This document shows, piece by piece, positions 1 to 10,985 of a stretch of 45,206 bases of DNA. The translations under genes were made by a program, and so were the position numbers. The stretch is from Stenocarpella maydis (Eukaryota > Ascomycota > Sordariomycetes > Diaporthales > Diaporthaceae). The notes below the pieces were generated by a model, which was not told where the DNA came from, searched no databases, and saw nothing but the letters and a program-made list of their open reading frames with translations. The number at the start of each line of letters is the position of its first letter. The first letter of the stretch is position 1. Location of the stretch: contig NQMI01000125.1 of the NCBI GenBank assembly GCA_002270565.1, positions 96,590 through 141,795 on the forward strand, given 5' to 3'.

Positions 1-69
1 CCCTTCCTCCTCGGCTCGGACCCCCACTATCCACCTGCCCACCCACCCAGCGCACGCGCGCCTCGCCCA

Positions 70-3043
70 ATGCCGCTCGAGAAGCGAGCCCGCGCGCCCA
101 GTATGGACGACCATATGGAGCAAGAATCTCCTCACCCCAGAGATACTCCCACGCCTAACCAACCCGACTCAGGCGCAACTCCCACTCCCATCGCCCAGGC
201 CACCGGTGGTGGTACCACGACAGCTTCGGCTTCAGCCTCGAACCCCTCCACGGGAACTCCCGCTACAGTCACCACCACCCATACCGCAGACACCTCCTCC
301 TCCGCCGGCACTCCCAATGCGCCGCCTACCACATCCCTCTCGAGCACCACTGCCTCCAAGAGGCGAAGGGGCCTGGGCGTCGTCACTCCCAATGCCTGCA
401 CGGAATGCCGGAAGAAGCGCGCTAAGGTACCCTACACTGCTCTCAATTCCCACCCGCGCCGAACCTCTCTCTTCCACCCCACTGATCCGGCGGCGCGAGC
501 TGCCCCTGCGCCTCTTAAACTGACTGTTTGCTCTCTCTCCGCCTGTAGTGCGATGGCCAGCAGCCCTGTAGCAGATGCGCCGCCCAGAAGGGTGTCGAGT
601 GCCACTACGAGGTACCAGTGCGACAGTCCAAGGAGAACCTGCGCAACGTGATCGAGGACCTGCGCCGCCAGCTGGCCGTCAGAGACTCTGTCATCAGCGG
701 CCTTTCAAATACTGGGCACTGGGAGGAGATTCTGCGCCGACTGCGCAGTGGCCAGTCCGTCAAGGCCATATCCGACTGGCTGAGCTCCCAGCTCTCCTCG
801 GGACCCGCCGCCATGCCGGCCTTTGCCCAGTCCTCCGGCGCCGGTTCGAACCTGACCGGCCTGGCCAACTTTGCCGGTGCGGCTGCCGCCTCATACACCC
901 CTGGCATGTCAACCGTGGCAGCCTCGGCCGCAACAGTTAGTCCGACGTCGCCGGTTCACCCATTGAGCGCCAGGCACGACGTCGCCCCCAACAGTCAGTG
1001 GGCTCACTACTCGGCTGCCGGCCAGCAGCCTTCTTCCAGAGACAACTCGCATCCGGAGGCCATGGACTGGGGGCCCGCTGGGCCTCCCCAGACCAGAGTC
1101 GGCTCGTGGGTTTCAGACGGTCTGTCGCATCTGGAACCACCATCCCCCGAGGGGACTTACCGCGGCCTTGACCAAGTACTGACCCCGGAGATGCCGCTGC
1201 CCTCGGGCCTGCCCACCACCTGGACCGAGGTCAGCTCAGATGCGGATCTGGTCCAGCACCTGCTCGCCCTGTATTTCTGCTGGGAGTACCCAACCTTCGC
1301 GTCCCTGAGCAAGGAGCATTTCCTCAAGGACTTCCACTCCGGCCGGCCTCGTTACTGCTCTGCGATCCTCGTCAACGCCCTGCTCGCCTTGGGGTGCCGG
1401 TTTTCCACCCAGCCTAGCACGCGTGCGAACCCGGACGACCCATACTCCTCGGGTGACCACTTCTTCAAGGAAGCCCTCCGTCTCTTCTTCATGGAGGAAA
1501 ATCACCACTGTCTCACCACCATCCAGGCTCTTGGCATCATGTCCATCCGGGAGGCCAGCTGCGGTAGGGACTCGGAGAGTTGGTATTATGCCGGGCAGAG
1601 CATTCGCCTGGCGGTGGAGATGGGCCTGCACCGCATCAGTGGCGAGTCGAGAGATAGCGACGAGGTTGCGGTCCAGGCAGCTACATTTTGGGGAGCCTTT
1701 GCCCTCGACCAGTGAGTGTCCGGCCTGGCTGCTGTGCGTTCCTAGGCCTGCCGGCTGACTTGTTCCCAGTGCCTGGTCTCTGGCCACTGGCTCTCTGCCA
1801 CAATGCTCCCAATTTCCTCACCTACCCCCCAAGCCAGCCATCATGCCAGGTATCGAGGCTTCTATCTGGATCCCGTATACGGACGACGGTAAATACCACA
1901 CTCCTACCGAAACTTGCGGAGCCGGCCTCACTGATGCTTGACTAGGTGCTCCATTACAGAGGTCGTGCGAGCAGCCATCTAATGTCAGGTCCGTATACAA
2001 GTGCTTCTGCGAACTGAGCGAACTAGTCCACGATTCTCTTTATATCCTCCACACCCCGGGCCGACCACTTTCCGGCCAAGACCTCTTGAACATCTACAAG
2101 AAGTTTATAGGCTGGCACAGCACGATACCGGGCGCTCTCCGACTTGGCGATAACTTTACTCCTGCGGTCCTCTTCGCGCAGTAAGTGACGAACCCGGACA
2201 AACCTAGGCTTCGCTAATGACGGTCCTTGATTTCGCAGCATGTACTACCATTTTGGCCTATTACTCCTCTTCCGGCCCTTTATCAAGTTGCGAATCAAAT
2301 CGTCGAGGACCATCCCTCGGGATATCTGCTCCCAAGCTGCAGACGCCATCCAGGGCCTATCCAGGTCATACTCACAGCTGTACACACTGCAACGTACACC
2401 CACATTCGTCCCTTATTTTGTCCTCACCTCTGCAATCATGCACCTGGCCATCGCCGCGTCAGGGACATCGTGGGAGCCAGAGGAGCAGACCAGGCCCCCT
2501 GCAGAGGCCTTCACGCGACAGTCACGGGCGGGTCATCCCCCGGCTGGCGTCGGTGCGCCTCGCGTAGACAGCCATGTTGCGAAAGCTATCAACCAGGGAA
2601 TCGCGGATTTGACAGAGATGGCTCCGTGCCATCACTTTGCCGAGCAAGCCTTGAACATTCTGCGATACCTCGCGCGGAAGTGGAACATCGAGATCGATGT
2701 AGATGTCCCGCAGGGACCATGGAGAGAAAAGGACGAGGTGCAGGACACGGGCCGCGAAGCGAGACGCCCCGCAGAACTCACGAGGATGAAGGACCCCAAC
2801 TATGGAACACGGCCAGCCACAAATAGTCGCAACTTCTTTGCGCCCAACATGAACGAGAGTGACTTTATCACAACCTGGGGCAACTCGGTGTCCTTGCCGG
2901 TCGCGCCGGAGCCGTCGAGCCCGCCGGTGGCGAGATCGGGCGATTCCATGACGAACCCGCTGTTCTGGCCCTTCCCGATGCAGGGGCGACCGATGTTGCC
3001 CACAGGACAGGCACTGGCAGACGCTGGGTTTGAGTTGATTTAG
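70..3043 (+). CDS. Zn(II)2Cys6 fungal transcription factor
   Basis: Probable nuclear DNA-binding regulator of 892 aa. Exons are 70-426, 549-1711, 1770-1888, 1946-2180 and 2239-3043; all phases close and every intron has GT-AG ends. The binuclear zinc cluster spans the first intron: ACTECRKKRAK, then CDGQQPCSRC and a sixth Cys, spaced C-x2-C-x6-C-x5-C-x2-C-x7-C (about residues 110-137). A basic SKRRRG stretch lies just before it, and a coiled-coil-like NLRNVIEDLRRQL segment follows. The N-terminal ~100 residues are Ser/Thr/Pro-rich and low complexity. The middle carries the fungal-specific transcription factor domain, including DHAWSLATGSLPQC and HMYYHFGLLLLFRP, each reconstituted across an intron. 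The Met at 70 is the first in frame after a C-rich leader. The target pathway is not evident; layout and the SLATGSLP region recall NirA/NIT-4-like C6 regulators, but that assignment is weak. Confidence 0.9.
427..548 (+). other. intron splitting the zinc cluster
   Basis: GTACCC donor and CCTGTAG acceptor. Removal joins RKKRAK to CDGQQPC and restores the six-cysteine motif, which confirms this intron better than any other in the gene. Confidence 0.9.
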
Positions 3044-3929
3044 GGAGGGCCCACGGAGAGCAATGGCGCGAACGCTTGCTCAACGGACATGAAGCGCATG
3101 GTTAATGCGGACTGAGAAAAGTGTAAAACGAGCAGAGGGGTTTTCAGAGAGAACAACCGGCCGCCTAGGGGTCGGCGAGATCTAATGACTGCGGCGGCAT
3201 AATGTGTAGCAAGAAGGCTCGGAACCGCCCAGTGCTGGAGATCACGGGCTCTTGTCGACACTCTGGCGTGGGCCCAACTGGTGTCCGTCAAGCGGGGCTG
3301 GGAGCTGTTAATCTCGGTCTGGGCGGGTGCCGGCGGCACATGTTCAAAACGTGGTCCTGATATGGATGCGCGACTGTGGGAGTTAGACTGTCGCCTTGAG
3401 TAGATGCTGCCGTGTACTCAAGAGGGAGACAAGGCAGAGGGAATGCAGAGGACAGGTCTAGTCCGACCACAGCACACAAGATACAAGTGCTGAAGGCAGG
3501 GCCACCACCAGCCCTAGCCTCGCATGTGCTGACAGGTCAGGTGTGCTGTGCTGTAGTTTAGCTGCTTGGCCCGTCCGATCAAAATAGATACCCCCCTGCT
3601 CATGTTATGGCTGGCTTATCTTGGAACTCGGAACCTGGCCCGTTAGTCGTCTTGTTCTTGTGTGTGTGTGTGTGTGTGTGTGTTGTGTGAAATATGAATA
3701 CCTAATCAGCACAGTAGGATATTATGCTCGCTCGAAATCACCCCTGCTTGAGGTATGAGATGGCTAGCTGGTCTTGTTCTTGATCCGATCACAATACCTT
3801 TTAAAAAAGCTGCTCAAAGTTAAGAGTGTTAAATAGAACTAATGACGTCGGTTATAATATGGTCTAAATGATGACAATAGAAGGCCACAAAGTCGGCCAC
3901 GATGGCAACTAGAACAAAGTAACCGACGT
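3044..3929. other. intergenic region, convergent gene ends
   Basis: Lies between the 3' ends of the zinc-cluster gene (+) and the methyltransferase (-). No convincing coding frame; short open frames at 3040-3480 on the minus strand have no recognisable content. A TG dinucleotide run of about a dozen repeats sits at 3659-3683. Confidence 0.7.
3659..3683. repeat. (TG)n microsatellite
   Basis: Uninterrupted TG repeat of about 12 units in the intergenic space downstream of the zinc-cluster gene, ending in TTGTGTG. Confidence 0.95.
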
Positions 3930-4903
3930 TCACTGCGGTTTTCGACCCCAGACAAGGCGCATCGGGAAGAAGGCCCCCGTCTCGTTCAACTCCTTCTCCA
4001 AGTCTGCCTCCAACGTGTCCAATCTCGCGTCTGGTAGAGGCTTCAGAGACTCGTCCAGGGCTACCACAATCAGCACAAGTCGCCACGTCTTGGTTGCTCA
4101 TCCGAGAATAGGCCGGGTGATATTTTACCAACCTTTTGCCGCCGCCGCAAAGGCGCGCGCAATCATCAGGTCCGCCTCGACACCCTTCCTGCCCAGGTCC
4201 TCGTCGTCCACGTTCCTCCTCCCCACGGCCCGCAGCACGACGCGCTCCTGCACGTCCTCGAGCCCGGCCTCCTCCAGCCACCGCCTCATCCTGGGCGCCT
4301 CGAGGGGTGCCGCCCCGGACGCGCCTCGCACACGGCCCGGATGCACGCGAACATGTCGTGGTACCGCGGGTTCTCGCCCGCCGGGGTCGGGCACATGCGG
4401 TCGCAGTCCCCGAGCTGGATCCAGCCCCCCGGCCTGAGGAGCCTGACGTGCTCGCGCACGGCGGCGCGCTGCCCCTCGCCGGACCCCGCGGCGATGAGGA
4501 CCATGCGCATGTGCACGAGGTCGAAGGAGCCCTCCCACGAGGGGGGCAGGCCGCCCACCCCGTCGTTGATGTCGTGCCGGACGAAGGTCGTGTTCGGGGG
4601 CGGCGCGGCGGGGAAGAAGGAGGGGTTCAGGTCGGTGCCGGTGAAGGTGTGTTGTTGCTGCTCTGGGCCGCCCGCGGGCGGCAGCGCGGACTGGACGTCG
4701 CGCATCCAGAGGCCGTCGGCGGTCCCGACGTCGAGGACGGCCCTCGGGGCGGCCGAGAAGTCGAGGGGCGCGAAGATGAGGGTCCCGCCCGCCGCCTGCT
4801 TGAAGCCGTGGTGGTAGACTGTCAGCCGGCCGATGTCGGTGCTGACGTCCGTGTCCCTGAGGCTGCGGTACCACTCCGGGGACGAGAATGCCGGGCCTGC
4901 CAT
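3930..4903 (-). CDS. LaeA/UMTA-type SAM-dependent methyltransferase, apparent frameshift
   Basis: Class I methyltransferase of the type common in fungal secondary metabolism (UMTA/LaeA-like), about 290 aa. It starts at MAGPAFSSPEWYRS (4903). SAM motif I is VLDVGTADGLWMRD; later motifs are FTGTDLNPSFFP, FVRHDIND, FDLVHMRMVL and LLRPGGWIQLGDCD. After YHDMFACIRAVCEA the reading frame moves by one base (near 4305-4330) to continue SGAAPLEAPRMRRWLEEAGLED. A 102 bp intron (4031-4132) then leads to a last exon at 3930-4030 encoding LEADLEKELNETGAFFP and ending LVWGRKPQ, the usual family C-terminus. The small last exon and the family-typical ending on both sides of the break argue for either a very recent lesion or a one-base assembly error. 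No intron of plausible length fits at the break. A G-run containing an N lies just upstream (4980-4998). Substrate unknown. Confidence 0.8.
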
Positions 4904-6520
4904 CTCTCGCGGGTCTGATGGATGTGTTGTGATGAGGACCGTGTGTGACGAGGGCAGCAGGATGACGGGAAGGGCGGGAGGGGGNGGGGGGGGGGGGGCG
5001 ACACGCCGCCAGCGCCGACAACTTCTGGCCCCTACCCTCGAGGGCCGAGAACCAGCGCGTGGGTCCTCCGAGCCCCGGGGCCGGGCAGCCTGAAGCTCGC
5101 GCACGACCTCGGTTTTCGCGGGGGACTACTCCCCTGCCTAGGAACTCGGCGAGCAAGGCCGCCTGGCGGAGAACATGGTCATGCTGCGCCACCACCGTCG
5201 GTTCCCGGGCTGCAAGGCCAACGCTTCTGATCCTGGGTTAGGGGTGAGAGCAGGCCTTTATCCTGCACAAGTATCGTGTAGGCTGTTTTATCTATCGCAT
5301 TCGTTTGGCCGCTGACGATTCAACGCTTTTGCGCAGGCTACCATGGTTGATCATTGCGGCGAGGGTGTCGGTAAGACGCCGGGGTCCACCTCCGAGGGGG
5401 CCAGCAATGCGGTGAGGCTGATGCTGCTTGGGGAGGATGGTGAGTCGGGCACTCATAGTTACTGATCCGCGCTTCGGGGGGTGAGTACAGCAAGACAAGA
5501 GATGGGGAGGGGGACGTCGTTGCTGTTCCTTGGTGAGGCACAGGTGATTGGACCATCGAGTCTGGGCTAGCCCTGGCAGAGCACAACGAGGAAGTATCAT
5601 CAGCTCGCAGCCATTGGAATTTTCGGAGCAGAGAGTGCCCGTCACCAATCATTGATGACTGCGTACCTTTCCATAGGACCTCGGGATTTGCTGATATCGA
5701 GGTGTAAGGGGTGCCGCTCTACCCTAATGATGGTTCCAGAGTCGATGACAGCATAAACGCATTTGAGTGTCAGAACAATCACATTCGCTGTTTTTCTAGC
5801 GAAGCCATGAGCTCGCCTCTTTAGAAAAGTCAACTGGGAGGGAGGTTGCGAGGCGGGAGGTTTCGCCGGGGAGGAGGGGGGTTTGACAAATGCGATGCAG
5901 CCTTGCAAATCGTGTAAGATCATTGGCTGGGATCATCAGCAGTGCATAATGTCATATTCTCGAACCACGAAAGCATCACGAAACGAGCAGTGGCCTCAGG
6001 TCTCATCTTCAAAGCTGGCCACGCGCTGGAGATCGAATCAGTAACCAAGTTGCCGATAAGAAGGTTGGCTGTGGGAGATTCTCGAGAGCTTGTTTGCTCA
6101 ACTTCTAACCCTAACCTTCAACACCACAGCCGCCCTCATCATCTACCTTTCTGGCACTAGTCTCCCCTCCACCGCCAGCCGCAGCAGTTGATAAGGACCG
6201 CGCCACCTGAAAGTGAAATACATCAAGTGATTATGGTCCAAATGAATTGGAAGGTAGTGGGTCACAGGTAGGTGAATTGACTGACGGTACAGGTCAGGGT
6301 CCGGGTCACGGTGCAGCCCCCTTCAAGAATATTTAAACCCCCAACCTCCCCGCCCCTCTTCCCTTCCATCCTCTCTTCCATCGAACACGACGGCAATAAC
6401 AAATCCTCTATCTGTCCTCACTGACTACTTGTCGTTGGCTTCTTTCGATATTACACCCCCTTTCGTCATCTCCTTTGACCGAAGCATACAGCCATCAGTA
6501 GGCCCAGGAAATACCCACGC
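4904..6520. other. intergenic, no supported gene
   Basis: Contains the upstream region of the methyltransferase. Short overlapping frames at 5290-5920 show no recognisable domain and no convincing splice continuation. A TATTTAAA-like element near 6330 followed by a C/T-rich tract (6345-6420) resembles a fungal core promoter facing right. Confidence 0.5.
4980..4998. repeat. G-run with ambiguous base
   Basis: Homopolymer of G with a single N at 4985, in the promoter side of the methyltransferase. It marks a place where the assembly was uncertain. Confidence 0.9.
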
Positions 6521-6839
6521 ATGAGTAATACCCAATGGGTGCCCGCAGGACCTACAGGTAAATCTTAAGCCGTCGGGACCGTGGTTGTGCTCGTCCCGAC
6601 GGTCGAGGAGGTTTGCACGGTGGTGTAGCGTGTGCTCGCCAACGGATTGCCTCCGTCCTTCCAGCCTTGCATCTCGTCAAGAGCAAGAACATAAACTCAC
6701 AAGTAGACAGATTCGAGGGAATTTCAGCAATTCTGAGGAACATGTGTTTGAATATGGTGAGTTTGTGTGCATAAGGTGTACGGCTGGTGCGGGTGCCATA
6801 GCAGCAGCCACGCCGCAGTCAGTTGACACCCTTATCTAA
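6521..6839 (+). CDS. possible small spliced gene, unrecognised
   Basis: Low-confidence model. A TATTTAAA-like box and a long pyrimidine-rich leader precede ATG at 6521, which opens MSNTQWVPAGPT and then meets GTAAAT at 6558. Joining to an acceptor near 6705-6710 gives a short exon reading DRFEGISAILRNMCLNM, followed by a GTGAGT donor (6757) and a CAG acceptor ending at 6818. The last exon stops at TAA (6837-6839). The product would be only about 36 aa. The promoter architecture and the canonical GTGAGT are the only support; it may equally be a spliced non-coding transcript or nothing. Confidence 0.2.
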
Positions 6840-7842
6840 CTGCTATATCCAGCCACCTCAGTAGCGACCTGAACACCAGCCAAATTCGCGCCTTCGGCTT
6901 GATAAATTGTGCAAAGCACAATAGCCAAGCTAGCTAAAGCTGCGACCACTCTTGACGCCGTGAAAACCATCCTTATTCGATCTGCGAGTAACAAAGTGGC
7001 TGTCAGCGTAGAATCCCGCCAACAAAGAACAAAATCGAAGACCATTCTCAGATATAGTTCCATACACTTGCTATACTTAGGCAAACTCGACGCGCGTAGC
7101 ATTCGGCGAGGCCCGTCGCTGAATCCGGCTGTTGATACTCGGCAGGACTCAAAACGGAAGCGCGTTGTTGCTATAACATCAGCCTCGCAGACACGTCTGG
7201 AAAAAAAAAAATGCTTTCCTTCCCTTCCTTTTCGCAATTCACGGATTCCTCGCTCTTCCTTGTGGCGCGGTGGACAAAGTCATTCAAGCTCAGAATTTTT
7301 CTACTTACGGAGTATTATTCTTCAACCCCTTGGGGGTTACCATGTCAGATTTTGTCCCTATACTCCGTAGTCATTCCTAATAATCGTGCCAGAATGCAAA
7401 CCATGCCAAGGCTGGTACAACTCATCAACTGAACGCGAGTGAGGCCGACTGGGCAAGAAACCATGCGCGGCCTATTCCTAGGACCTCGGAGGTCACATGG
7501 CACACTCTTTGCACGTCATTCAAGGCGAAAATCACTGGTTCGGAGGATTTCGATGCGTAGGTGACCGAAAATATTCGGGTTTCCGTAAGCGAGGTTCTGG
7601 GCAACTCTAAAACATTGTAACCGTCGGGTCCGCGGGCTCGCCCCTCTGCTAGGTGACTTATTGCTACCCGTAAGTGAGACGCGCCATCCAATGCCGAGCA
7701 CCATTCCGTTTCCACCAAAGCCATTGCTGGTGGTGTGATCATGCTCGGCATGTCTGGCATGTGTTACACCATATTAGAGTCGGCGAATAATTCGACTATA
7801 ATCATCGAGAAGGAACCTATCCATCACTTCCAAGACCGCTCA
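6840..7842. other. intergenic with weak minus-strand frames
   Basis: Two minus-strand open frames are present. One from Met at 6970 to 6836 reads like a short signal peptide followed by about 20 residues (MVFTASRVVAALASLAIVLC). The other, 7425-7760, is 111 aa with no recognisable family. Neither has enough support to call. An inverted pair of the 9-mer TACGGAGTA lies at 7306-7314 and 7361-7369, and an A-run at 7201-7211. Confidence 0.5.
7306..7369. repeat. short inverted repeat with TACGGAGTA ends
   Basis: TACGGAGTA at 7306-7314 and its reverse complement TACTCCGTA at 7361-7369 bracket a 46 bp interior, making a 64 bp mini inverted repeat. The same 9-mer recurs elsewhere in the window. Confidence 0.7.
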
Positions 7843-8725
7843 CTAGGTCGGCTCTGACTCAGGATACTGCACCGACATGTACCTGAAATCACCAGTGACC
7901 CCGATATTGCCCACGATACCCAGCCCAAGCCACTGCTTCTGCTCGGGAGTGAGGCTGTCTTGGATTTCCTTGGACAATTTCGCAGTCCAGTTCACCTGCT
8001 GACGCATGAATCCCTTGGTGTAGTACCCAAATAAAAGCGCACGGTCCTGGTCCTTGGTGGTATTCGAGCCACTCGTGTGCCACACGCGCCCATCCATTAT
8101 AATCATGTCCCCGGCCTTGCCCTCGAATGGTACTAGAAGCTCCGGCGCGTTCTCGGGCACTTCTCTGCGCGTCACCCACTGCCAGATATATAGTATCAGC
8201 ATCTGTTCCCCAGCTTCCAAAGACACAAGCGCGATGATAAGTCTCATGGGTTCCCACCTTGTTCGATCCAGGGATATAGAGAGTCGCTCCATTCTCCTTG
8301 GTGACATCAGTCAAGCACCAGATGACATTCAGGGCCCAAATGTCGTGCCACGGGTCAGGGAACACAAGACTCTGGTCAGAGTGCAGAGCCATGCTCCTGG
8401 AGCCCGGCCGGGCGATGTTGGCGGTAAAGTTGGAGATGATGAAGCCGTCGCCGAGAAGCGACTCCACCATCTCGATAGCTGTGGGGTGGCAGATCAGGTC
8501 ACGAAAGACCTTATCCACGGCCATCAGGTAGAAAACGCGGACATTGCTCGGGTTCGGGTCCAGAAACTCGAGATAGGTCTCCTCACCCTCTTCTTCCACC
8601 GCGGTCTTGGCTTTCCAGAGCCGGTCTAGGGCATTTCCCGCCTCCTGTTTGCTGAGAACTGAAGGAAGTCGTGCCCAGCCATGTTCTTTCAGATGAACCT
8701 TGGCCTCAGTCATGCCGCCTGACAT
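7843..8725 (-). CDS. phytanoyl-CoA dioxygenase (PhyH) family Fe(II)/2-oxoglutarate enzyme
   Basis: Likely oxygenase of the PhyH superfamily, 267 aa from two exons (8258-8725 and 7843-8178) separated by a 79 bp intron (8179-8257). Splicing joins LYIPGSNK to WVTRREVPENAPELL in phase 0. The iron-binding HxD is in SMALHSDQSLVFPDPW; the distal iron His is in DGRVWHTSGSN, followed by the oxoglutarate-side Arg in KDQDRALLFGYY. ENGATLYIPGS is the usual segment before the second half of the fold. Length and motif order fit single-domain fungal PhyH enzymes that tailor secondary metabolites (FtmOx1-like group), but the substrate cannot be read from sequence. The start at 8725 is the first Met; a second Met four codons later is an alternative. 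Confidence 0.88.
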
Positions 8726-9062
8726 TGTAGCTGAATTCCTACTCCAAGGCGATCCTTAGTATGGGTGCACGGTAAGTCGAGATAGTGGAGCTCTCTGTAA
8801 GAGGCTATCGGCGGTGTTGGTAATGGACAAGCTGTGAGTTATGTTACTGAAGACAGTGAGCACTAGACACTTTGCTGACACTTTGAACACTCCAACCCCG
8901 CCCCACTTGTTACGACTCTGAATGTGTAATCAACGCCATAATAAGCAATTGATCAACCCTACTATGTAGCTTCGGGCATCCATACGTTAATAGGGGCGAT
9001 ACTTCTGCAATTTTGCGGGGCTCTCTTCAGACAGCGCTCGCAGTGCACCCACTATATTATGC
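8726..9062. other. upstream region of dioxygenase, no gene seen
   Basis: Moderately AT-rich, presumably the promoter of the minus-strand dioxygenase. No open frame of note. Confidence 0.6.
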
Positions 9063-9575
9063 CTGCACTCACAGTCAACGTGTCCACCCACCCAGCTTTT
9101 CAGGACCGCCCACCCAGCTTCTAATGTAGGCCCACCCAGTACAAATAATATGCATATAGTCTACTATAATTTCTTGTACCTCCAGAGCTCTCTAAATTAC
9201 CCCGCCTTGGAGCCCCTCTATGCACCCAGAGGAAGGGCCCTTACACGCCCAAAGGGAGGGCCGTGCACACGCCCCGAGAGAGGGCCCTTTAGACGCCGAG
9301 AGAAAGCCCCTCTGTGAAAACCCTCCATGAAGCCCCTCTGAGCGTGCTGAGGGCCCTCCCTCTAGGCGTGTGGACGGCCCTCCCTTTGGGTGTGTAAGGC
9401 CCCTTCCTTTAGGTGTGCTAGAAGGCTCTAAGCGCGTTGAGGGGCTCTGAGAGCTTCAATGTTGGGTAATTCAGGGGGCGCATACAAGAAATTATAATAG
9501 GCTATACGCTTAATTCCTTGTACTGGGTGGGCCAACGTTAGAAGCTGGGTGGGCGGACATTGACTGCTGCACTCA
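9063..9575. mobile_element. foldback MITE, copy 1, with target duplication
   Basis: Non-autonomous element at 9072-9566 (495 bp) flanked by the direct repeat CTGCACTCA (9063-9071 and 9567-9575). Ends are CAGTCAACG and, inverted, ...CATTGACTG. Shared terminal motifs on each side include CCCACCCAGCTTCTAA and GCCCACCCAGTACAA. The inverted repeat continues inward through AATTTCTTGTA and repeated AAAGGGAGGGCCGT / AGGAAGGG blocks, so nearly the whole element is one imperfect palindrome with arms of about 245 bp. It carries no coding capacity. An 8-9 bp duplication and CAG/CTG ends suggest mobilisation by a hAT-type transposase (inference). A relative with an 8 bp duplication is at 25788-26285. Confidence 0.88.
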
Positions 9576-10480
9576 GTATCATCTGGGTGTCCGTGGAGGG
9601 TTGGTCTAACACAAATTTAGATCTAAGGGAAGCAGCAGCAGCAGCCATCAGAAGTGAGCGCGTGTAGCAAAGCATACAAAGCAAGATGGGGTTTCGGTGT
9701 GTGAATATGATCTAACATATGTATTTATGCTAATAACCTGTAGTTGGATTCAGGATAACTCCTCTGAGTCATCAAACTTGATTTCAGAAGGTCTTTCTTG
9801 TCTCCGTCACAGAGGGTGAAATCAACTCCAAATATAAAGTCCCGGAACGATACTTGATCCCCTCTACCTGATTCCCTCAGCGAATTGCTAAGCACGGGAT
9901 GTAGAGTACATGATGCTATTGTTGTTGTTAACACGTTAAATACTTGGCGCCCAATTTCACCCAACTATAGCAAGCCGTAGGCCAGAGCGCTTCATCACTA
10001 TAATAATCATCGACAGTATAGTGTACAGATGGGCTATCTATGTGGTTATCGCCGAACCATGTCGCTTATCTGGAGAAGCGCTGGCAACCCCTCACTGACC
10101 AAGCCTCACCGGATCTGCATTCCGTCAGTCAATATGGGCTTCATCTAAAGCGGGCGCCAAGAATATCGATGATCCGACGCTGCGACCAACTGCGATCCCA
10201 CGCCTTTCCACTTCGAGCTCAATATCCCACCGTGACGTCCTGGGTTGAAAACCGTACCAGCCCGCGGGTCTTCAGAGTGACCATACCATGGCATGCATTG
10301 GGCCGTCTAGAAAATAAGTGCTCAAAAGGACCAGGCCCAAGCTACAGCCAAGGATCCTTCAGCGAGGACTGGGTCGATTATCTGAAAAGCTGCTTTATGC
10401 TCTACGTATGTGGGGTAAGTCCCTTGTACATTCCGCCACTTCAGCTGGTAAGTATCTTCCCGTGACCTCCTGCAACTCAA
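9576..10480. other. degenerate accessory sequence
   Basis: Nothing clearly coding. A short AGC repeat lies near 9631-9645. The open frame 10040-10465 (141 aa) could be an upstream fragment of the P450 remnant that follows, but I cannot match it to a P450 motif. Confidence 0.4.
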
Positions 10481-10985
10481 ATGCATTCAGCACATGTGCA
10501 GCCACATCTAGTAAGCATCTTGCATATGTCTTTCAACAATCACACCTTGAAGGTTCCGGGAAAGAAAGTGGCGCAAGTATTTGCTCACAACTTTCCCAGG
10601 ACGTCATCGTCTCAATACCCAGATACACCCAATTTCGATTGCTTCCGAAGGTTCGCAGAGCGCTAGGGAATGATAAGTGCTTGTGACCCAACACCAACAG
10701 GCAGCAGGCAGTCCTCCACGACGGCAACAGATTGAATTCAAGCCATGAGTGGCTTCCCCAGCGTCCTCACCATTCCTGCAGCCCGGCGCTATGGATCCTC
10801 CTCCTTCCTGTCTTGCCCTACGCTCCTGGGCAACAAGTATCTTGGCCCGCGTGGCGTCTATACTACGGCAGGAATTCAAACTGATCTATTCCAGAGACGA
10901 TCACGCGAAATCCAAAGCTTCTGGAATCTGTGCATCCAAGACCACGGAGCGTCGCATTGCTTATGGAGAGCCAAGTCTGCTCTGA
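10481..10985 (+). pseudogene. cytochrome P450 remnant (C-terminal half)
   Basis: Separate frames carry, in the right order, pieces resembling the last third of a fungal P450. The frame 10481-10666 includes NHTLKVPGKKVAQVFAHNF followed by QYPDTPNFDCFRRFAER, the region around the PERF motif (usual form YPDPxxFDGFRF). About 120 bp later, in another frame, HHSCSPA stands where the heme-binding Cys motif should be. The frame 10749-10985 then gives RSWATSILARVASILRQEFK, resembling the L-helix and final strand. Stops and frame changes separate them, and the heme loop is damaged, so no active enzyme could be made from this copy. The identification rests on motif order and spacing, not on a search. 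Confidence 0.5.

Noticed and set aside
4136..4918. 260 aa plus-strand frame opposite the methyltransferase
   Set aside because: Arg/Gly/Pro-rich antisense frame with no motif; the minus strand carries the SAM-binding motifs.
6103..6116. TTCTAACCCTAACC resembling telomere repeats
   Set aside because: Fewer than two units, in the middle of a gene-bearing region; chance occurrence is likely.
6836..6970. Minus-strand 44-residue frame with a signal-peptide-like start, as a secreted small protein
   Set aside because: Too short, no promoter or splice support, and no cysteine pattern typical of small secreted proteins.
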